The position numbers and the translations under genes were made by a program. Under the pieces are notes generated by a model, which had not been told where the DNA came from, did no database searches, and saw only the letters and a program-made list of their open reading frames with translations. Shown in pieces: positions 1-8,711 of a stretch of DNA of 64,000 nt. Origin of the DNA: Acidimicrobiia bacterium (lineage in GTDB: Bacteria > Acidobacteriota > Vicinamibacteria > Vicinamibacterales > SCN-69-37). How positions within the stretch are numbered: the first letter of the stretch is position 1; each line of letters opens with the position of its first letter. The stretch covers positions 97,767 through 161,766 of the forward strand of contig VFZF01000007.1 of NCBI GenBank assembly GCA_016871335.1. The letters run 5' to 3'.

Positions 1-145
1 TCAGACCAAGGCAGGCCGTTGCGCCCGGCGGGAGTAATCAGCCGCAGTGACTCACAGCGGCGAATCCAGACTGTAAATAGCCGAATAAAGACAACTTAGC
101 AGGCACCATAGACACCAGTATCAGCATGCGATAGCCTCCGGCGGC

Positions 146-1966
146 GTGAGGTCTGCTGATCGACTGAGTTCAGGAATCCTGCTTGCCGCCGTGTGCTGGG
201 TGGTGTTGTTCTGGCGGCTCGGCCATACGGGGCTCATCGGTGACGAAGCCCACTACGCCAGGCTGACTCTGGATATGGCCGCGGCCGGCGACTGGCTGGT
301 CCCCCGACTCGGCGACCAGGCATTCATCGACAAACCGGTGTTCTTTCATTGGGTGCAGGGCCTGCTGAAAGCCGTGGTGCCCCGGCAGGAGTTGGCCGCA
401 CGCCTCCCGAGTGCGCTGGCAGCCGTTGCGCTCTTCGGCTTGATCGGCTGGTTTGCCGCTCGAAGTGGCAACCCGCAGACCGGCCGTGGGGCCTGGTTGA
501 TGTTGGCAACGCTGCCTGCCACATTCATGCTGGGCCGGACCGGCTACATGGACATGCTCTTCACCGTTCTGCTGTTTGGGACGGTGGTGTGCTGCACGAG
601 GACACTCCTCACGCCGTCGCGCCGGATGCAGACGGCGGCCGTCGTCTTCCTCGCCCTGGCTGTGCTGACGAAGGGGCCAACGGCGGCAGCTCTGGTGGCC
701 GTGTGGCTCGGGGTCATGTGGCTGGCCCGAGGCGCCTCCCGTCAGGCGATGGCCGGACTGCGCATGGGCACTGTCGCCATGGGCGTTGCCGCGCTGGCGA
801 CACCGTGGTTTCTCTGGATGTACTTCCACTACGGCGACGCATTCGTGCAGGGGTACTTCGGCCTGGGCCATGCTGGATACCTGGCACCGCGCGCCTCGGC
901 AAGTTCCTCGGACTGGACGTTCTACGCCCGGATGTTCATGACCAGCTTCTTCCCATGGAGTTTCGTCGCGGTGGGGTATGGCGTCGACACCCTTCGCCGC
1001 TGGCGGCGCGGCACCCCGGTGGACCCACTCGACGTGGCGATGTGGCTGTGGATCGCCGTGGTGTTACTCGTCTTCACGATGGTGCCATTCCGTGTCGATC
1101 GCTACATCTACCCCGCAGCGCCGGCGTGTTGCGTCCTCGCGGTCCGGGGGTGGTGGCTGGCCTCAGCCGACGTCCGGTGGCGCGAGTTCGCTGCGACGCG
1201 CGCAGCCGTGGCGCTGATTGCGGTTGCCTATGCCGGCCTGGGGGCCACCTTGTGGTGGTCGCTCCCGCGACTGGGTCTCGCACTGCCGACCGTGGTGTGG
1301 TGGCTGCCGGCCGTCATCGTGAGCGGGGGACTGGCGATTGCCGCAGGTGTGGTGCGATCACGAGACGGACTTCCGCGACTGGCCGGATGGCCGGTCATGA
1401 CATTGCTGGCGATCTACGCGGCGGTGGCGTATGCGGGGTTGCCTCTGCTACGCACCGGACTTCCGATCGCTGACGTCGGCCGTTTCATTGCGAAACAAAC
1501 GGTCGAACCTGAGCCGGTGGCCATCCTCGGACTCGATCGCTGGGAGGAAGGTTTGGGCTACTATCTGCGTCGCTCACCCCAGCGACTGCAAGACACCGTG
1601 GAAGCCCAGAGCTTCGCGCAGACCCCGGGGCCGCGGTGGATCGTAACCCGGCGCAAGCACATGGAAACGGCCGCGCCAGGCGGGTGCCTGGCGATGACCG
1701 TGCCTGCGATTGTGGGAACCACGGGCCGTGGTATCAGGACGCAGGTGTGGGACGACATCCTGGTGATCCGGTTTGGCACCAGCACCAGCTACGTCGAGTC
1801 CGGAGTTGAGACGACGCTGGCACGGGATGCCGAGGAACGCCAGCCGCGGCGAAGATCGGCAGATCGATCCACGAATAGTCCGGCCCCCACCACGATCGCG
1901 TCGAGCATCACCTCACGAGCATACGAGAGGCCGGCCGATCATGCCGACCAATTCTGTCGTGATTGA
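146..1966 (+). CDS. Glycosyltransferase family 39 (ArnT/PMT-like) membrane protein
   Basis: Predicted polytopic inner-membrane glycosyltransferase that moves a sugar from a polyprenyl-phosphate donor to a lipid or protein acceptor on the periplasmic side. The N-terminal helix is followed by the first-loop acidic motif GDEAHYA at residues 32-38, as in ArnT and PMT enzymes, and by DKPVFFHW near residue 62. About ten further hydrophobic segments follow up to residue about 440, then a soluble tail. The GTG at 146 is the only reasonable start and has no clear ribosome site. The last 60 or so residues are Arg/Ser/Thr-rich and unlike the rest, so the original stop may have been lost. Family is clear; the acceptor is unknown. 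Confidence 0.82.
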   Translation: MRSADRLSSGILLAAVCWVVLFWRLGHTGLIGDEAHYARLTLDMAAAGDWLVPRLGDQAFIDKPVFFHWVQGLLKAVVPRQELAARLPSALAAVALFGLIGWFAARSGNPQTGRGAWLMLATLPATFMLGRTGYMDMLFTVLLFGTVVCCTRTLLTPSRRMQTAAVVFLALAVLTKGPTAAALVAVWLGVMWLARGASRQAMAGLRMGTVAMGVAALATPWFLWMYFHYGDAFVQGYFGLGHAGYLAPRASASSSDWTFYARMFMTSFFPWSFVAVGYGVDTLRRWRRGTPVDPLDVAMWLWIAVVLLVFTMVPFRVDRYIYPAAPACCVLAVRGWWLASADVRWREFAATRAAVALIAVAYAGLGATLWWSLPRLGLALPTVVWWLPAVIVSGGLAIAAGVVRSRDGLPRLAGWPVMTLLAIYAAVAYAGLPLLRTGLPIADVGRFIAKQTVEPEPVAILGLDRWEEGLGYYLRRSPQRLQDTVEAQSFAQTPGPRWIVTRRKHMETAAPGGCLAMTVPAIVGTTGRGIRTQVWDDILVIRFGTSTSYVESGVETTLARDAEERQPRRRSADRSTNSPAPTTIASSITSRAYERPADHADQFCRD

Positions 1967-2008
1967 CGCTCTCATCCACGAGGCGCACACTGGCCGGAGG
2001 AGGCAGTC

Positions 2009-2275
2009 ATGAGCTGCACGCAACACTTCCTCAATCTGGAATGGCCCCGCCACAACTGGAAGCGTGAGGTCACCCACACGGAGTCGCTCTCCTTCAACGA
2101 AACGGACATGTGGGGGCGCCGGTACGGCGTCGATCATGTGCTGTGCCACGCCCGCCTCGTCTGCCAGGATTGTGGCGCGGTGAAAGACGACGGCGATTGT
2201 GGGTGTGAGCCGGAAGAGGGCGCGAAGTGCCGTGCGCGCCTGGAACACCTCCAGAACACCGCGCCTGGCGCGTAG
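2009..2275 (+). CDS. Small Cys-rich protein of unknown function (88 aa)
   Basis: I do not recognise the family. The protein has a histidine/tryptophan-rich N-terminus and a cluster of cysteines in its second half (CHARLVCQDC, then CGC), which suggests a small metal-binding or zinc-ribbon fold. The start is well supported by GGAGGAGG eight bases upstream, one of the best Shine-Dalgarno sequences in the window. A 23-codon ORF starting at 1941 overlaps this start by ATGA and could be a coupled leader peptide, but that is only suggestive. It converges on a degenerate gene on the other strand. Confidence 0.55.
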   Translation: MSCTQHFLNLEWPRHNWKREVTHTESLSFNETDMWGRRYGVDHVLCHARLVCQDCGAVKDDGDCGCEPEEGAKCRARLEHLQNTAPGA

Positions 2276-2616
2276 TTACCTTTTCGTGAACGAATACGTC
2301 AGCACCCGCTGACCAGGGGCACCACTGATGGTGGCATCCACGCCACCGTCTGCGCGCTTCGTGCAGGTAATCGCGCGCGGAAAGTCGTGATCGGGATTTT
2401 CAAACGTCGCACTGTCTGCGGAGATCCCCCATGGCGCTGCTTGTAGACGATGGCGAGCTTTGTCGTCGCCGCGCCGAGGCCGGTGTTGGACGTGATCGCG
2501 AAGTCACATCCGGTGTCCTGTCGCGTGGCCGTGTTCGTCTGGACGGCGTCACCGAAACAGGTCCGACCGGTCTGCACGACCGACACCTCGGCCCCATCAA
2601 GCGGCAGCGTTGTCAC
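2276..2616 (-). pseudogene. Frameshifted DUF6265-like gene
   Basis: Reading leftward, the frame that starts near 2616 gives a Thr/Ala-rich chain ending in TKLAIVYKQRHGG. The next frame then continues sensibly with ISADSATFENPDHDFPR and ends VLTYSFTKR before a stop at 2276. ENPDHDFPR followed by a DGGVDATISG-type stretch is the C-terminal signature of DUF6265-like proteins. One extra base in the C run at 2426-2430 (G run on the coding strand) would join the two frames. So this is either a single-base indel pseudogene or a sequencing error in a homopolymer. The N-terminal half is not convincing for the family. Confidence 0.45.
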
Positions 2617-2732
2617 CAGCGACGCTGCATTGCCGCGAAGAATGCGACATGGAGGGCTTGGAGTGATTTCTTTTGAAAGAAATTCTCCCAGTCCTCCACT
2701 GCTCGTTGTGGTCTATTCAGATCGCAACGCAA

Positions 2733-5045
2733 TCACCGGGATTTTTTGCGCGCGAGGCTGGCTTCCAGAGCGAGGCCCTTGGCGAGTTCGCGCTCGGCGT
2801 CGGCGGGACGTCCCTGTTTCATCAGGACACTGCCGAGCACAAAGTGGCCAAGTGGCGATGTGTCGCCCGACGATTGGAGGGTCAGACCCTTCCGCGCCAG
2901 CGTCGCGGCGGCCTCCAGGTCCTTGCCTTCATCGAGGCGTGCTTTCGCCAGATAGAAGAACCCTTCCGCGAACTCGGTGTTGGTGTCGACCGCGCGCTGG
3001 TAGAACTCCGCCGCGTCGACGGTCCGGCCCTGCCGCGCTTTCAGCCGACCGAGGTTGAACAGCGCCTTGTACGCGGTCGGATGTTTTTCAATTTCAGTGC
3101 GATACGCCGCTTCCGCCCCTGCGTCGTCTTTGCGGACTTCCGCGATCAGGGCGAGGTTGTAGTGCGCCAGGCGCACGTCGGGTTTGAGCGCCAGTGCCTC
3201 GTTCAGCAATTGCTCGGATTGCGGAAGTTGTCCGCGCTGAAAGGCAATCACAGCGGTCGCCACCTTGGCCGATGCCAGCTTCGGTTCGATCGTCAGCGCC
3301 TGCGCAAACTCCGTTTCAGCGCGCGCGATGTCACCGCGGTCGAGGTAAATCTCGCCGATCTGATACCGCACGTAGGCATTCTTGGGGTCCACCGTCACGT
3401 AGTGCTCATACCCCGCCAGCGCCGCTTCGTCCTGCCCGAGCCGGCGGTAGGCATTGGCCATGTTGATGATCGCGAGGTCGTAGTCGGGTTTGAGCGCGAG
3501 CGCCCGTTTGAACTGCGCGATCGCGTCGGTCCATTTGGCCTGCTTGAAGTATTCGTTGCCGAGCATGAACCATGCATCGATGACGTTGGGGTCCTCGTCC
3601 ACGACCTTGCGCAACATGGCCAGGACTGCGGCACCGCCGTCGGCTTCCTTGGCGACGTCACGGGCCGTGGTCATGAGGTTGAACAATTCGATCTTGTCCT
3701 TGGGATCGGCGCGGCCCGAATCGGGTTCGGAGGAGGTCGCCACAAACGAGCCGACGTATCCCAATGCGGCCAGCCGCGCGCGCGTCTCCGGGTCCACATC
3801 GCCGGCCTTCGGGGCCTCCGGCGCTTCGGCGGCCATCTGGCGTTTCCGATCGCGGAGCTGGCGCAACATGGCGTCGGCCACCGACCGGCGTTCGTCGAAG
3901 AGATTCGTCAACTCGCCGGGGTCCCGTTCGAGGTCGTACAACTCAGGCCGCGGCGCGTCGATCAGTTTGTAGCGGTCAGACCTGAGTGTGGTGAGTTCAC
4001 TCCAGCCGTAGTGGTGCAGCGGATACATCGCTTCGCCGTAGCCGTCCACCGCGAGCTCGCGCACCTCACCTGACATCAGCGGCAGAAGGCTCACGCCTTC
4101 GATGGGCTGCGGGGGCGACGTACCCAGCAGGTCGAGCACGGTTGGCAGGATGTCGACGGTGCGCACCGGTTGGCTCACGCGGCGCGGTGTGAGTCCGCGG
4201 CCGGGCGCGTGCACAATCAGCGGCACCCGCATCGAGGTTTCGTAGACGAAGAACCCGTGGGTCTCCTCGCCGTGTTCTCCGAGGCCTTCGCCGTGGTCGG
4301 CGGTGACGATCACGATGGTGTTGTCGACGAGGCCGCGTTCTTCGAGAAACGCGAACACGCGTCCGACCTGGGCGTCGGTGAAGGCGATGGCGCCCCGATA
4401 GGGGTGGCCCTTGTAGTCGGACCGGTACGGTTCGGGGGAGATGTAGGGCGCGTGCGGGTCGTAGAGGTGCATCCAGGCAAAGAAGCGCTGATCAGCGACC
4501 GAGTCCATCCACTTGAGGGTCAGATCCACGACCTCGTTGCCGGGCCGGGTCACGCTGGCCAGGGACATCGCCTTGACGTTGGTCAGGTCAAAGTCGTCCT
4601 GGTAGGTGGCGAAGCCCTGGTCGAGTCCCCACTTGCTGTCGAGCACAAAGGCCCCGACGGCGGCGCCGGTCTGGTAGCCACGTTCGGCCAGGATCTCCGC
4701 AAGTGTCACTTGCTCGGGTCCGAGGAAGAAGCCGCCGTTGTCGCGGACCCCGTGTTTGGGCGGGAATTGGCCCGTCATGATGCTGCTGTGGGCCGGCAGC
4801 GTCAGGGGGGCGGTGGTCATCGCCTGCTCGAACACCACGCCCTGGCTGGCCAGACGGTCGAGGTGGGGGGTCCGGACGGTGGTCGAGCCGTAGGCGCCGA
4901 GGTGGTCGGCCCGCAGGGTGTCCAGCGTAATCAGGACCACGTTCATTGGGGCAGGTGCCAAAGTACGGCCCGCCCACCACCATGCCGCGGTGCCGGCAAG
5001 CAGGACAGTCCCCAGGAGCGTGGCCACACGAAGAACACGGTGCAT
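2733..5045 (-). CDS. Membrane-anchored sulfatase-superfamily hydrolase with C-terminal TPR repeats
   Basis: An N-terminal helix (about residues 5-22) anchors an alkaline-phosphatase-fold domain (about 33-410) carrying the metal motifs ITLDTLRADHLG and VTADHGEGLGEHGE. The rest to residue 770 is a run of TPR helices, such as AWFMLGNEYFKQAKWTDAI, probably for protein contacts in the periplasm. The site that holds formylglycine-forming Cys/Ser in true sulfatases reads TLPAHSSIMTG, so Thr replaces it; this resembles phosphoglycerol transferase/LtaS relatives that use Thr. Substrate is unknown. I chose ATG 5045 over an in-frame TTG at 5081. It is divergent from the gene pair at 5135. Confidence 0.85.
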   Translation of the reverse strand: MHRVLRVATLLGTVLLAGTAAWWWAGRTLAPAPMNVVLITLDTLRADHLGAYGSTTVRTPHLDRLASQGVVFEQAMTTAPLTLPAHSSIMTGQFPPKHGVRDNGGFFLGPEQVTLAEILAERGYQTGAAVGAFVLDSKWGLDQGFATYQDDFDLTNVKAMSLASVTRPGNEVVDLTLKWMDSVADQRFFAWMHLYDPHAPYISPEPYRSDYKGHPYRGAIAFTDAQVGRVFAFLEERGLVDNTIVIVTADHGEGLGEHGEETHGFFVYETSMRVPLIVHAPGRGLTPRRVSQPVRTVDILPTVLDLLGTSPPQPIEGVSLLPLMSGEVRELAVDGYGEAMYPLHHYGWSELTTLRSDRYKLIDAPRPELYDLERDPGELTNLFDERRSVADAMLRQLRDRKRQMAAEAPEAPKAGDVDPETRARLAALGYVGSFVATSSEPDSGRADPKDKIELFNLMTTARDVAKEADGGAAVLAMLRKVVDEDPNVIDAWFMLGNEYFKQAKWTDAIAQFKRALALKPDYDLAIINMANAYRRLGQDEAALAGYEHYVTVDPKNAYVRYQIGEIYLDRGDIARAETEFAQALTIEPKLASAKVATAVIAFQRGQLPQSEQLLNEALALKPDVRLAHYNLALIAEVRKDDAGAEAAYRTEIEKHPTAYKALFNLGRLKARQGRTVDAAEFYQRAVDTNTEFAEGFFYLAKARLDEGKDLEAAATLARKGLTLQSSGDTSPLGHFVLGSVLMKQGRPADAERELAKGLALEASLARKKSR

Positions 5046-5091
5046 GGGCCGAATGGTGACCTGCGCGGGGTCAATGGTCAATAGGTAGTGG

Positions 5092-5134
5092 TATAGTGCC
5101 CGGCACTCGTTAGTGACGCTCCTGTGAAAGGACC
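5092..5134 (+). promoter_or_regulatory. Promoter and 5' leader of the 5135 gene
   Basis: TATAGT at 5092-5097 is a good -10 box with no clear -35. It runs into the inverted repeat AGTGCC-C-GGCACT at 5095-5107, which covers the likely transcription start and could be an operator or a leader hairpin. GAAAGGA lies seven bases before the ATG at 5135. Confidence 0.45.
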
Positions 5135-5497
5135 ATGCCTATGACACTCCGTAGTCGTCTCGTGCACGTCCGGCGTCTGACAGTCACCGCGGTGCTTACC
5201 GCAGTGCTGTCGGGTGTCGCAGTGCCGGCTTTCGCCGACACACCTCCAACCACGTCGGCGCCCTCCGCCGCGTTCTCCTCTGCATCCATTGCCAAGGCGG
5301 TGGCTCCGGCCGCGACGGTCACCACGGCAGTGGCTCCGGCAACAGCGCCCGCGACGGCTCCGGCGAAAGTGCCGCAGCAGTCCGAGGGCTTCTTCAAGTC
5401 ACGGACTGGCATGATCGTGCTGGCCGTGTTTGCGGTGGGCACCGGGTATGCCATCTATTCGGCAAAGGACGACCGCATCCGCGGTCTGAACCGGTGA
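5135..5497 (+). CDS. Exported Ala/Pro-rich small membrane protein
   Basis: The 120-residue protein has a signal peptide (residues 1 to about 35, ending VPAFA), then a low-complexity linker with repeats of the type VAPATAPATAP. It ends with one transmembrane helix, MIVLAVFAVGTGYAIYSA, and the charged tail KDDRIRGLNR. The linker could span periplasm. Its stop overlaps a GTG of the following TonB-dependent receptor frame, so the two are probably translated together and may work together at the envelope. No known domain is recognised. Confidence 0.7.
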   Translation: MPMTLRSRLVHVRRLTVTAVLTAVLSGVAVPAFADTPPTTSAPSAAFSSASIAKAVAPAATVTTAVAPATAPATAPAKVPQQSEGFFKSRTGMIVLAVFAVGTGYAIYSAKDDRIRGLNR

Positions 5498-5502
5498 TTC
5501 CC

Positions 5503-8208
5503 ATGCAGATACACACCTTGATGAAGCGACTCGTGGGCAGCGCATTGGCGCTGGCCTTGATCCTTTCGGGGACTGCGTCGGCGCAGTCCATCAGCGGCAC
5601 CATCACCGGGCGCGTGGTCGACGCGCAGGGCGGTGCACTTCCCGGCGTGCTCGTGACGCTCGTCAGTCGCACCGGCGAAACCACACAGACGACCGACGCG
5701 CAGGGGGACTTCCGGTTCCTGGGTCTCAACCCGGGCGTCTATGAGGTGCGCGCGGCGCTCCAGGGCTTCAAGCCCAAGTCGCAGCCCAACATCGAGATCT
5801 CGATTGGACGCGCGATCAGCCTGTCACTCACGCTGGAAGTCGGCGGGCTGACCGAAGCGATCACGGTTGTCGGATCGTCGGCGCGTGTCGACACCACCAC
5901 CACGGCCACCGACAACAACCTGTCGCAGGACCTCCTGTTCAGCATGCCGATCTCGCGCACCAACGCGGCGGTCAACATCCTGAACAACGCCCCGGGCATC
6001 AACAGCGGGTCGGCGTTTGGTGGCGCGTCAAACAGTGCGAATTCCCTGAGACTGGACGGCGTGGACGTGCGCGACCCCGAGGGCGGCACGGCCTGGGCGT
6101 TCTTCAACTACAACATCATCGACCAGGTGCAGATTGGCTCGATCGGCCAGCCGGCTGAAATGGGCGGATTTACCGGTGCGATCATCAACACGGTGACGAA
6201 GTCGGGAAGCAACAGCTTTTCTGGCCTGTTCGAGCAGCGTTACACAAGTAAGGACTTGCGTGGCGACAACGTGTCGGCCGCGGTGAAGAGAGTCAACCCG
6301 GCCATTAATGCGACTGGCGTGGACAAGCTCAACGACTACACGGTGCAACTGGGTGGTCCGGTTCGACTGAACAAGGCGTTTTTCTTCGCCAGCATTCAGC
6401 GGTACTCGATCACGCAGGATCCGGATGGTCCGCGCACCATCCGCACGGAAGTCAGTCCGCGCTTCAACGGCAAGCTGACCTTCCAGCCGACGGCGTCGGA
6501 CAACATCATGGTGTCGTTCCAGTACGACCAGTACAACCAGACCGGACGCACCGGCTTGGGCGGCGTCAACGGCACCACGGATGCGCTCACCGTCGTGCAG
6601 GACTCGCCCGAGGTCATCTACAACGGACAGTACCGGAAGGTCATCGGCAACTCGTCGGTGTTCGAAGCGAAGTTCACGGGCTATCGTGGCTATTTTGATC
6701 TGGATCCGCTGACGCCCAAGTCGGCTCGTCTCGACGGGGCGACCGGAGCCTGGTCGGGCGGTGCCGGGTACAGCGCACAGTTTGATCGTGCGCGTGACCA
6801 GTTGAATGCGTCCATCTCGAAGTATGTCGAGGGCGCCGGCACCCACGCCTTCAAGTTCGGCGTCGAGATCGAACGCAGCACCATTCAGAACCGCTTCGCG
6901 TACACCGACGGGCTCTTCTTCTTAGACTACGGCGGCGCGCCCTACCTGGCCTACGCCTATTCGTACGATGTCAAGGGCCGGTCCGATCGTCAATCCTTCT
7001 TCGCCCAGGACCAGTGGAAGAATGGACGCCTGACGATCAACGCCGGGGTGCGCCTGGACCGCATCACGGGCACCGCGACCGCCAACGACAAGCGGTACTA
7101 CAACACGACGTCGTGGGGTCCGCGCATCGGCGCGGCGTACGACATCATGGGCGATGGCCGCTCGGTGTTGCGCGCGTTCTACGGCCAGTTGTATGACGGC
7201 GCGGTCTTCGCATCGTGGTCACAGGCCGTGCCCGGCATCGGCGACTTCGTCATCTACGATGTGAGCTCCACCGGCAAGCTCACAGAGAGCTCCCGCGTTT
7301 CCGGCGCATCGAAGTTCTCGGTGGATTCGAGGATCAAGCACCCGCGGACCGACGAATGGAGTGTCGCGTACGAACGCGAACTGGGGCGCGGCATGAAATT
7401 CTCCGCCACGTACATCCGCCGCGACGCCAAGAACTTCATCAACTCGGTGTTGACGGGTGCCCAGTGGACGCAAACCGCGTTCACGAACAACCTGACGGGA
7501 CAACCCCAGACGGCCTATCGCTGGGCCAACCGCGTGTCCGACCAGAAGTTCTTCATCACCAACGTGGACTACTTCGCCTACAACGGCGCACCGGCTGCCA
7601 ATGCCTACCGCCGTTACGACGGGGCCATGTTCGTGCTGACGCGCGGTTTCGCCAATCGGTGGCAGGCACAAGCCTCTTACGTCTACTCGAAGACCAAGGG
7701 CACCGTCACCAACGGCACGTTCTCCGGCATTACGAGCAGCCAGTTCCACACACCGAACCTTGCGTTGGTGAACTCGGACGGTCTGGTCGGCTTCGACCGG
7801 AAACACGAATTCAAGCTGTTTGCCGGCTATCAGATCCCGAAGCTGGAAATCGCGGCCAACGTGTACTACCGCTACCTGAGCGGTTTCCCATGGACGCCAT
7901 TCCAGCGCGTGAGTTCCGGCACCTTCAACTGGACGGGCAGCATCGACATGCTGCTCGAACCTCGCGGCAGCCGCCGTACCGAGGATCAGCAGTTGATCGA
8001 CCTCAGGCTGGAAAAGGTCTTCCAGATCGGGTCCAACCGACTCGGGTTGTATCTGGACGCGGAGAACCTCCGAAACGCGGGCTTCCAGACCGCCGTGCAG
8101 ACACGGTCTCCGTCGTCGACGATCAGTGGCACGTCGGTACCGCTCGGCGGCGTGACGGCGATCACCGCGGCACGACAGCTCACGTTCGGCGCACGCTGGA
8201 GCTTCTGA
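5503..8208 (+). CDS. TonB-dependent receptor with N-terminal carboxypeptidase-regulatory-like domain (Oar type)
   Basis: Outer-membrane receptor. After a signal peptide ending GTASA comes a CarboxypepD-regulatory-like beta sandwich (TGRVVDAQGGALPGVLVTL), then a plug domain (about residues 120-230) and a long beta barrel ending in the C-terminal aromatic TFGARWSF that is typical of outer-membrane insertion. About 900 residues fits the Acidobacteria-type Oar/TonB receptors. Starts at 5494 (GTG), 5503 (ATG) and 5521 (ATG) all keep the signal peptide; 5503 is a compromise. The substrate cannot be told. A strong terminator follows at 8253. Confidence 0.9.
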   Translation: MQIHTLMKRLVGSALALALILSGTASAQSISGTITGRVVDAQGGALPGVLVTLVSRTGETTQTTDAQGDFRFLGLNPGVYEVRAALQGFKPKSQPNIEISIGRAISLSLTLEVGGLTEAITVVGSSARVDTTTTATDNNLSQDLLFSMPISRTNAAVNILNNAPGINSGSAFGGASNSANSLRLDGVDVRDPEGGTAWAFFNYNIIDQVQIGSIGQPAEMGGFTGAIINTVTKSGSNSFSGLFEQRYTSKDLRGDNVSAAVKRVNPAINATGVDKLNDYTVQLGGPVRLNKAFFFASIQRYSITQDPDGPRTIRTEVSPRFNGKLTFQPTASDNIMVSFQYDQYNQTGRTGLGGVNGTTDALTVVQDSPEVIYNGQYRKVIGNSSVFEAKFTGYRGYFDLDPLTPKSARLDGATGAWSGGAGYSAQFDRARDQLNASISKYVEGAGTHAFKFGVEIERSTIQNRFAYTDGLFFLDYGGAPYLAYAYSYDVKGRSDRQSFFAQDQWKNGRLTINAGVRLDRITGTATANDKRYYNTTSWGPRIGAAYDIMGDGRSVLRAFYGQLYDGAVFASWSQAVPGIGDFVIYDVSSTGKLTESSRVSGASKFSVDSRIKHPRTDEWSVAYERELGRGMKFSATYIRRDAKNFINSVLTGAQWTQTAFTNNLTGQPQTAYRWANRVSDQKFFITNVDYFAYNGAPAANAYRRYDGAMFVLTRGFANRWQAQASYVYSKTKGTVTNGTFSGITSSQFHTPNLALVNSDGLVGFDRKHEFKLFAGYQIPKLEIAANVYYRYLSGFPWTPFQRVSSGTFNWTGSIDMLLEPRGSRRTEDQQLIDLRLEKVFQIGSNRLGLYLDAENLRNAGFQTAVQTRSPSSTISGTSVPLGGVTAITAARQLTFGARWSF

Positions 8209-8250
8209 CCGCTGAGCGGCTGAGCCGCTGGGCGGATGGGTAGATGGCGG
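8209..8250. repeat. G-rich degenerate minisatellite
   Basis: A stretch of loosely repeated GAGCGGCTGAGCCGCTGGGC and GGATGGGTAGATGG-type units lies between the TonB receptor stop and its terminator. The same sequence type recurs at 44363-44405 and 50285-50348, always at a gene end or gene start. Confidence 0.5.
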
Positions 8251-8252
8251 GT

Positions 8253-8298
8253 GGGCAGTTGGGCGGTTTCGACCGCTCAACTGCCCATTTGCTTTTGT
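8253..8298 (+). terminator. Rho-independent terminator with TTCG tetraloop
   Basis: GGGCAGTTG at 8253 pairs with CAACTGCCC ending at 8286, and GGCGGT/ACCGCT extends the stem to about 15 bp closed by a TTCG loop. A T-rich tract (ATTTGCTTTT) follows. It ends the TonB-receptor transcript. Confidence 0.75.
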
Positions 8299-8319
8299 GC
8301 CGCACTACAATCGGGCACC

Positions 8320-8586
8320 GTGCCCCTGTTTGATTTTGTCTGCCGCAGCTGCGGCACCCAGTTTGAGTCGCTCGTCAGGCCCGCGCCGTACGGGGACCCG
8401 CCAACCGCCTGTCCCTCGTGCCGGAGCGAGGACCTCGATCGCCTGCTCGCCACGTTTGCCGTCAAGTCCGCCGAAAAGACCCAAGCCGCTGCGGCCGCCA
8501 AAAACGCCAAGGCGGCCTCGGTCGCGAGGCGGGACCACATCGCTGAGCTCCAGGATCAGGAAAAACACCGCAAGGAAGACCACTAA
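8320..8586 (+). CDS. FmdB-family zinc-ribbon protein
   Basis: 88 residues from the GTG at 8320: PLFDFVCRSCGTQFE, then CPSC about 30 residues later, giving the CxxC...CxxC zinc ribbon of the FmdB regulatory family, followed by a Lys/Ala-rich charged tail. FmdB-type proteins are small putative regulators of unknown mechanism. An upstream in-frame start at 8236 would add sequence lying inside the preceding terminator, so it was rejected. TACAAT at 8306-8311 places transcription start about 2 nt before the GTG. Confidence 0.8.
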   Translation: MPLFDFVCRSCGTQFESLVRPAPYGDPPTACPSCRSEDLDRLLATFAVKSAEKTQAAAAAKNAKAASVARRDHIAELQDQEKHRKEDH

Positions 8587-8643
8587 TCAGCTTCGCCCTG
8601 GGACTTGCCGGCGTACTCATCGGCGGGCGCAGTCACTCTGCGT

Positions 8644-8703
8644 AGGGCGCGCTGAACTGCAGCGCGCCGAGTGATGGCCCGCTACAGTTCAGCGGGCCCT
8701 ACA
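8644..8703. repeat. Inverted pair of REP-like hairpin elements
   Basis: Two units face each other across a 7-nt spacer (GAGTGAT). The first has stem GGCGCGCT/AGCGCGCC with loop GAACTGC; the second has stem GGCCCGCT/AGCGGGCC with loop ACAGTTC. Outer TAGGGC and GCCCTA close the pair. The right end runs straight into the TACAAT box of the P-type ATPase gene. Confidence 0.8.
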
Positions 8704-8711
8704 ATAGTCGC
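8700..8711 (+). promoter_or_regulatory. -10 box of a leaderless transcript
   Basis: TACAAT at 8700-8705 lies with its last T seven bases before the GTG at 8712, so transcription should start at the start codon itself. The first T is shared with the end of the REP-like pair. Confidence 0.55.

Noticed and set aside
2673..4073. 466-codon plus-strand frame under the sulfatase-TPR gene
   Set aside because: Composition and lack of any motif show that it is an antisense shadow of the TPR region.
7215..8243. 342-codon plus-strand and 353-codon minus-strand frames within the TonB receptor
   Set aside because: Both are shadows of the receptor barrel coding sequence without recognisable domains.
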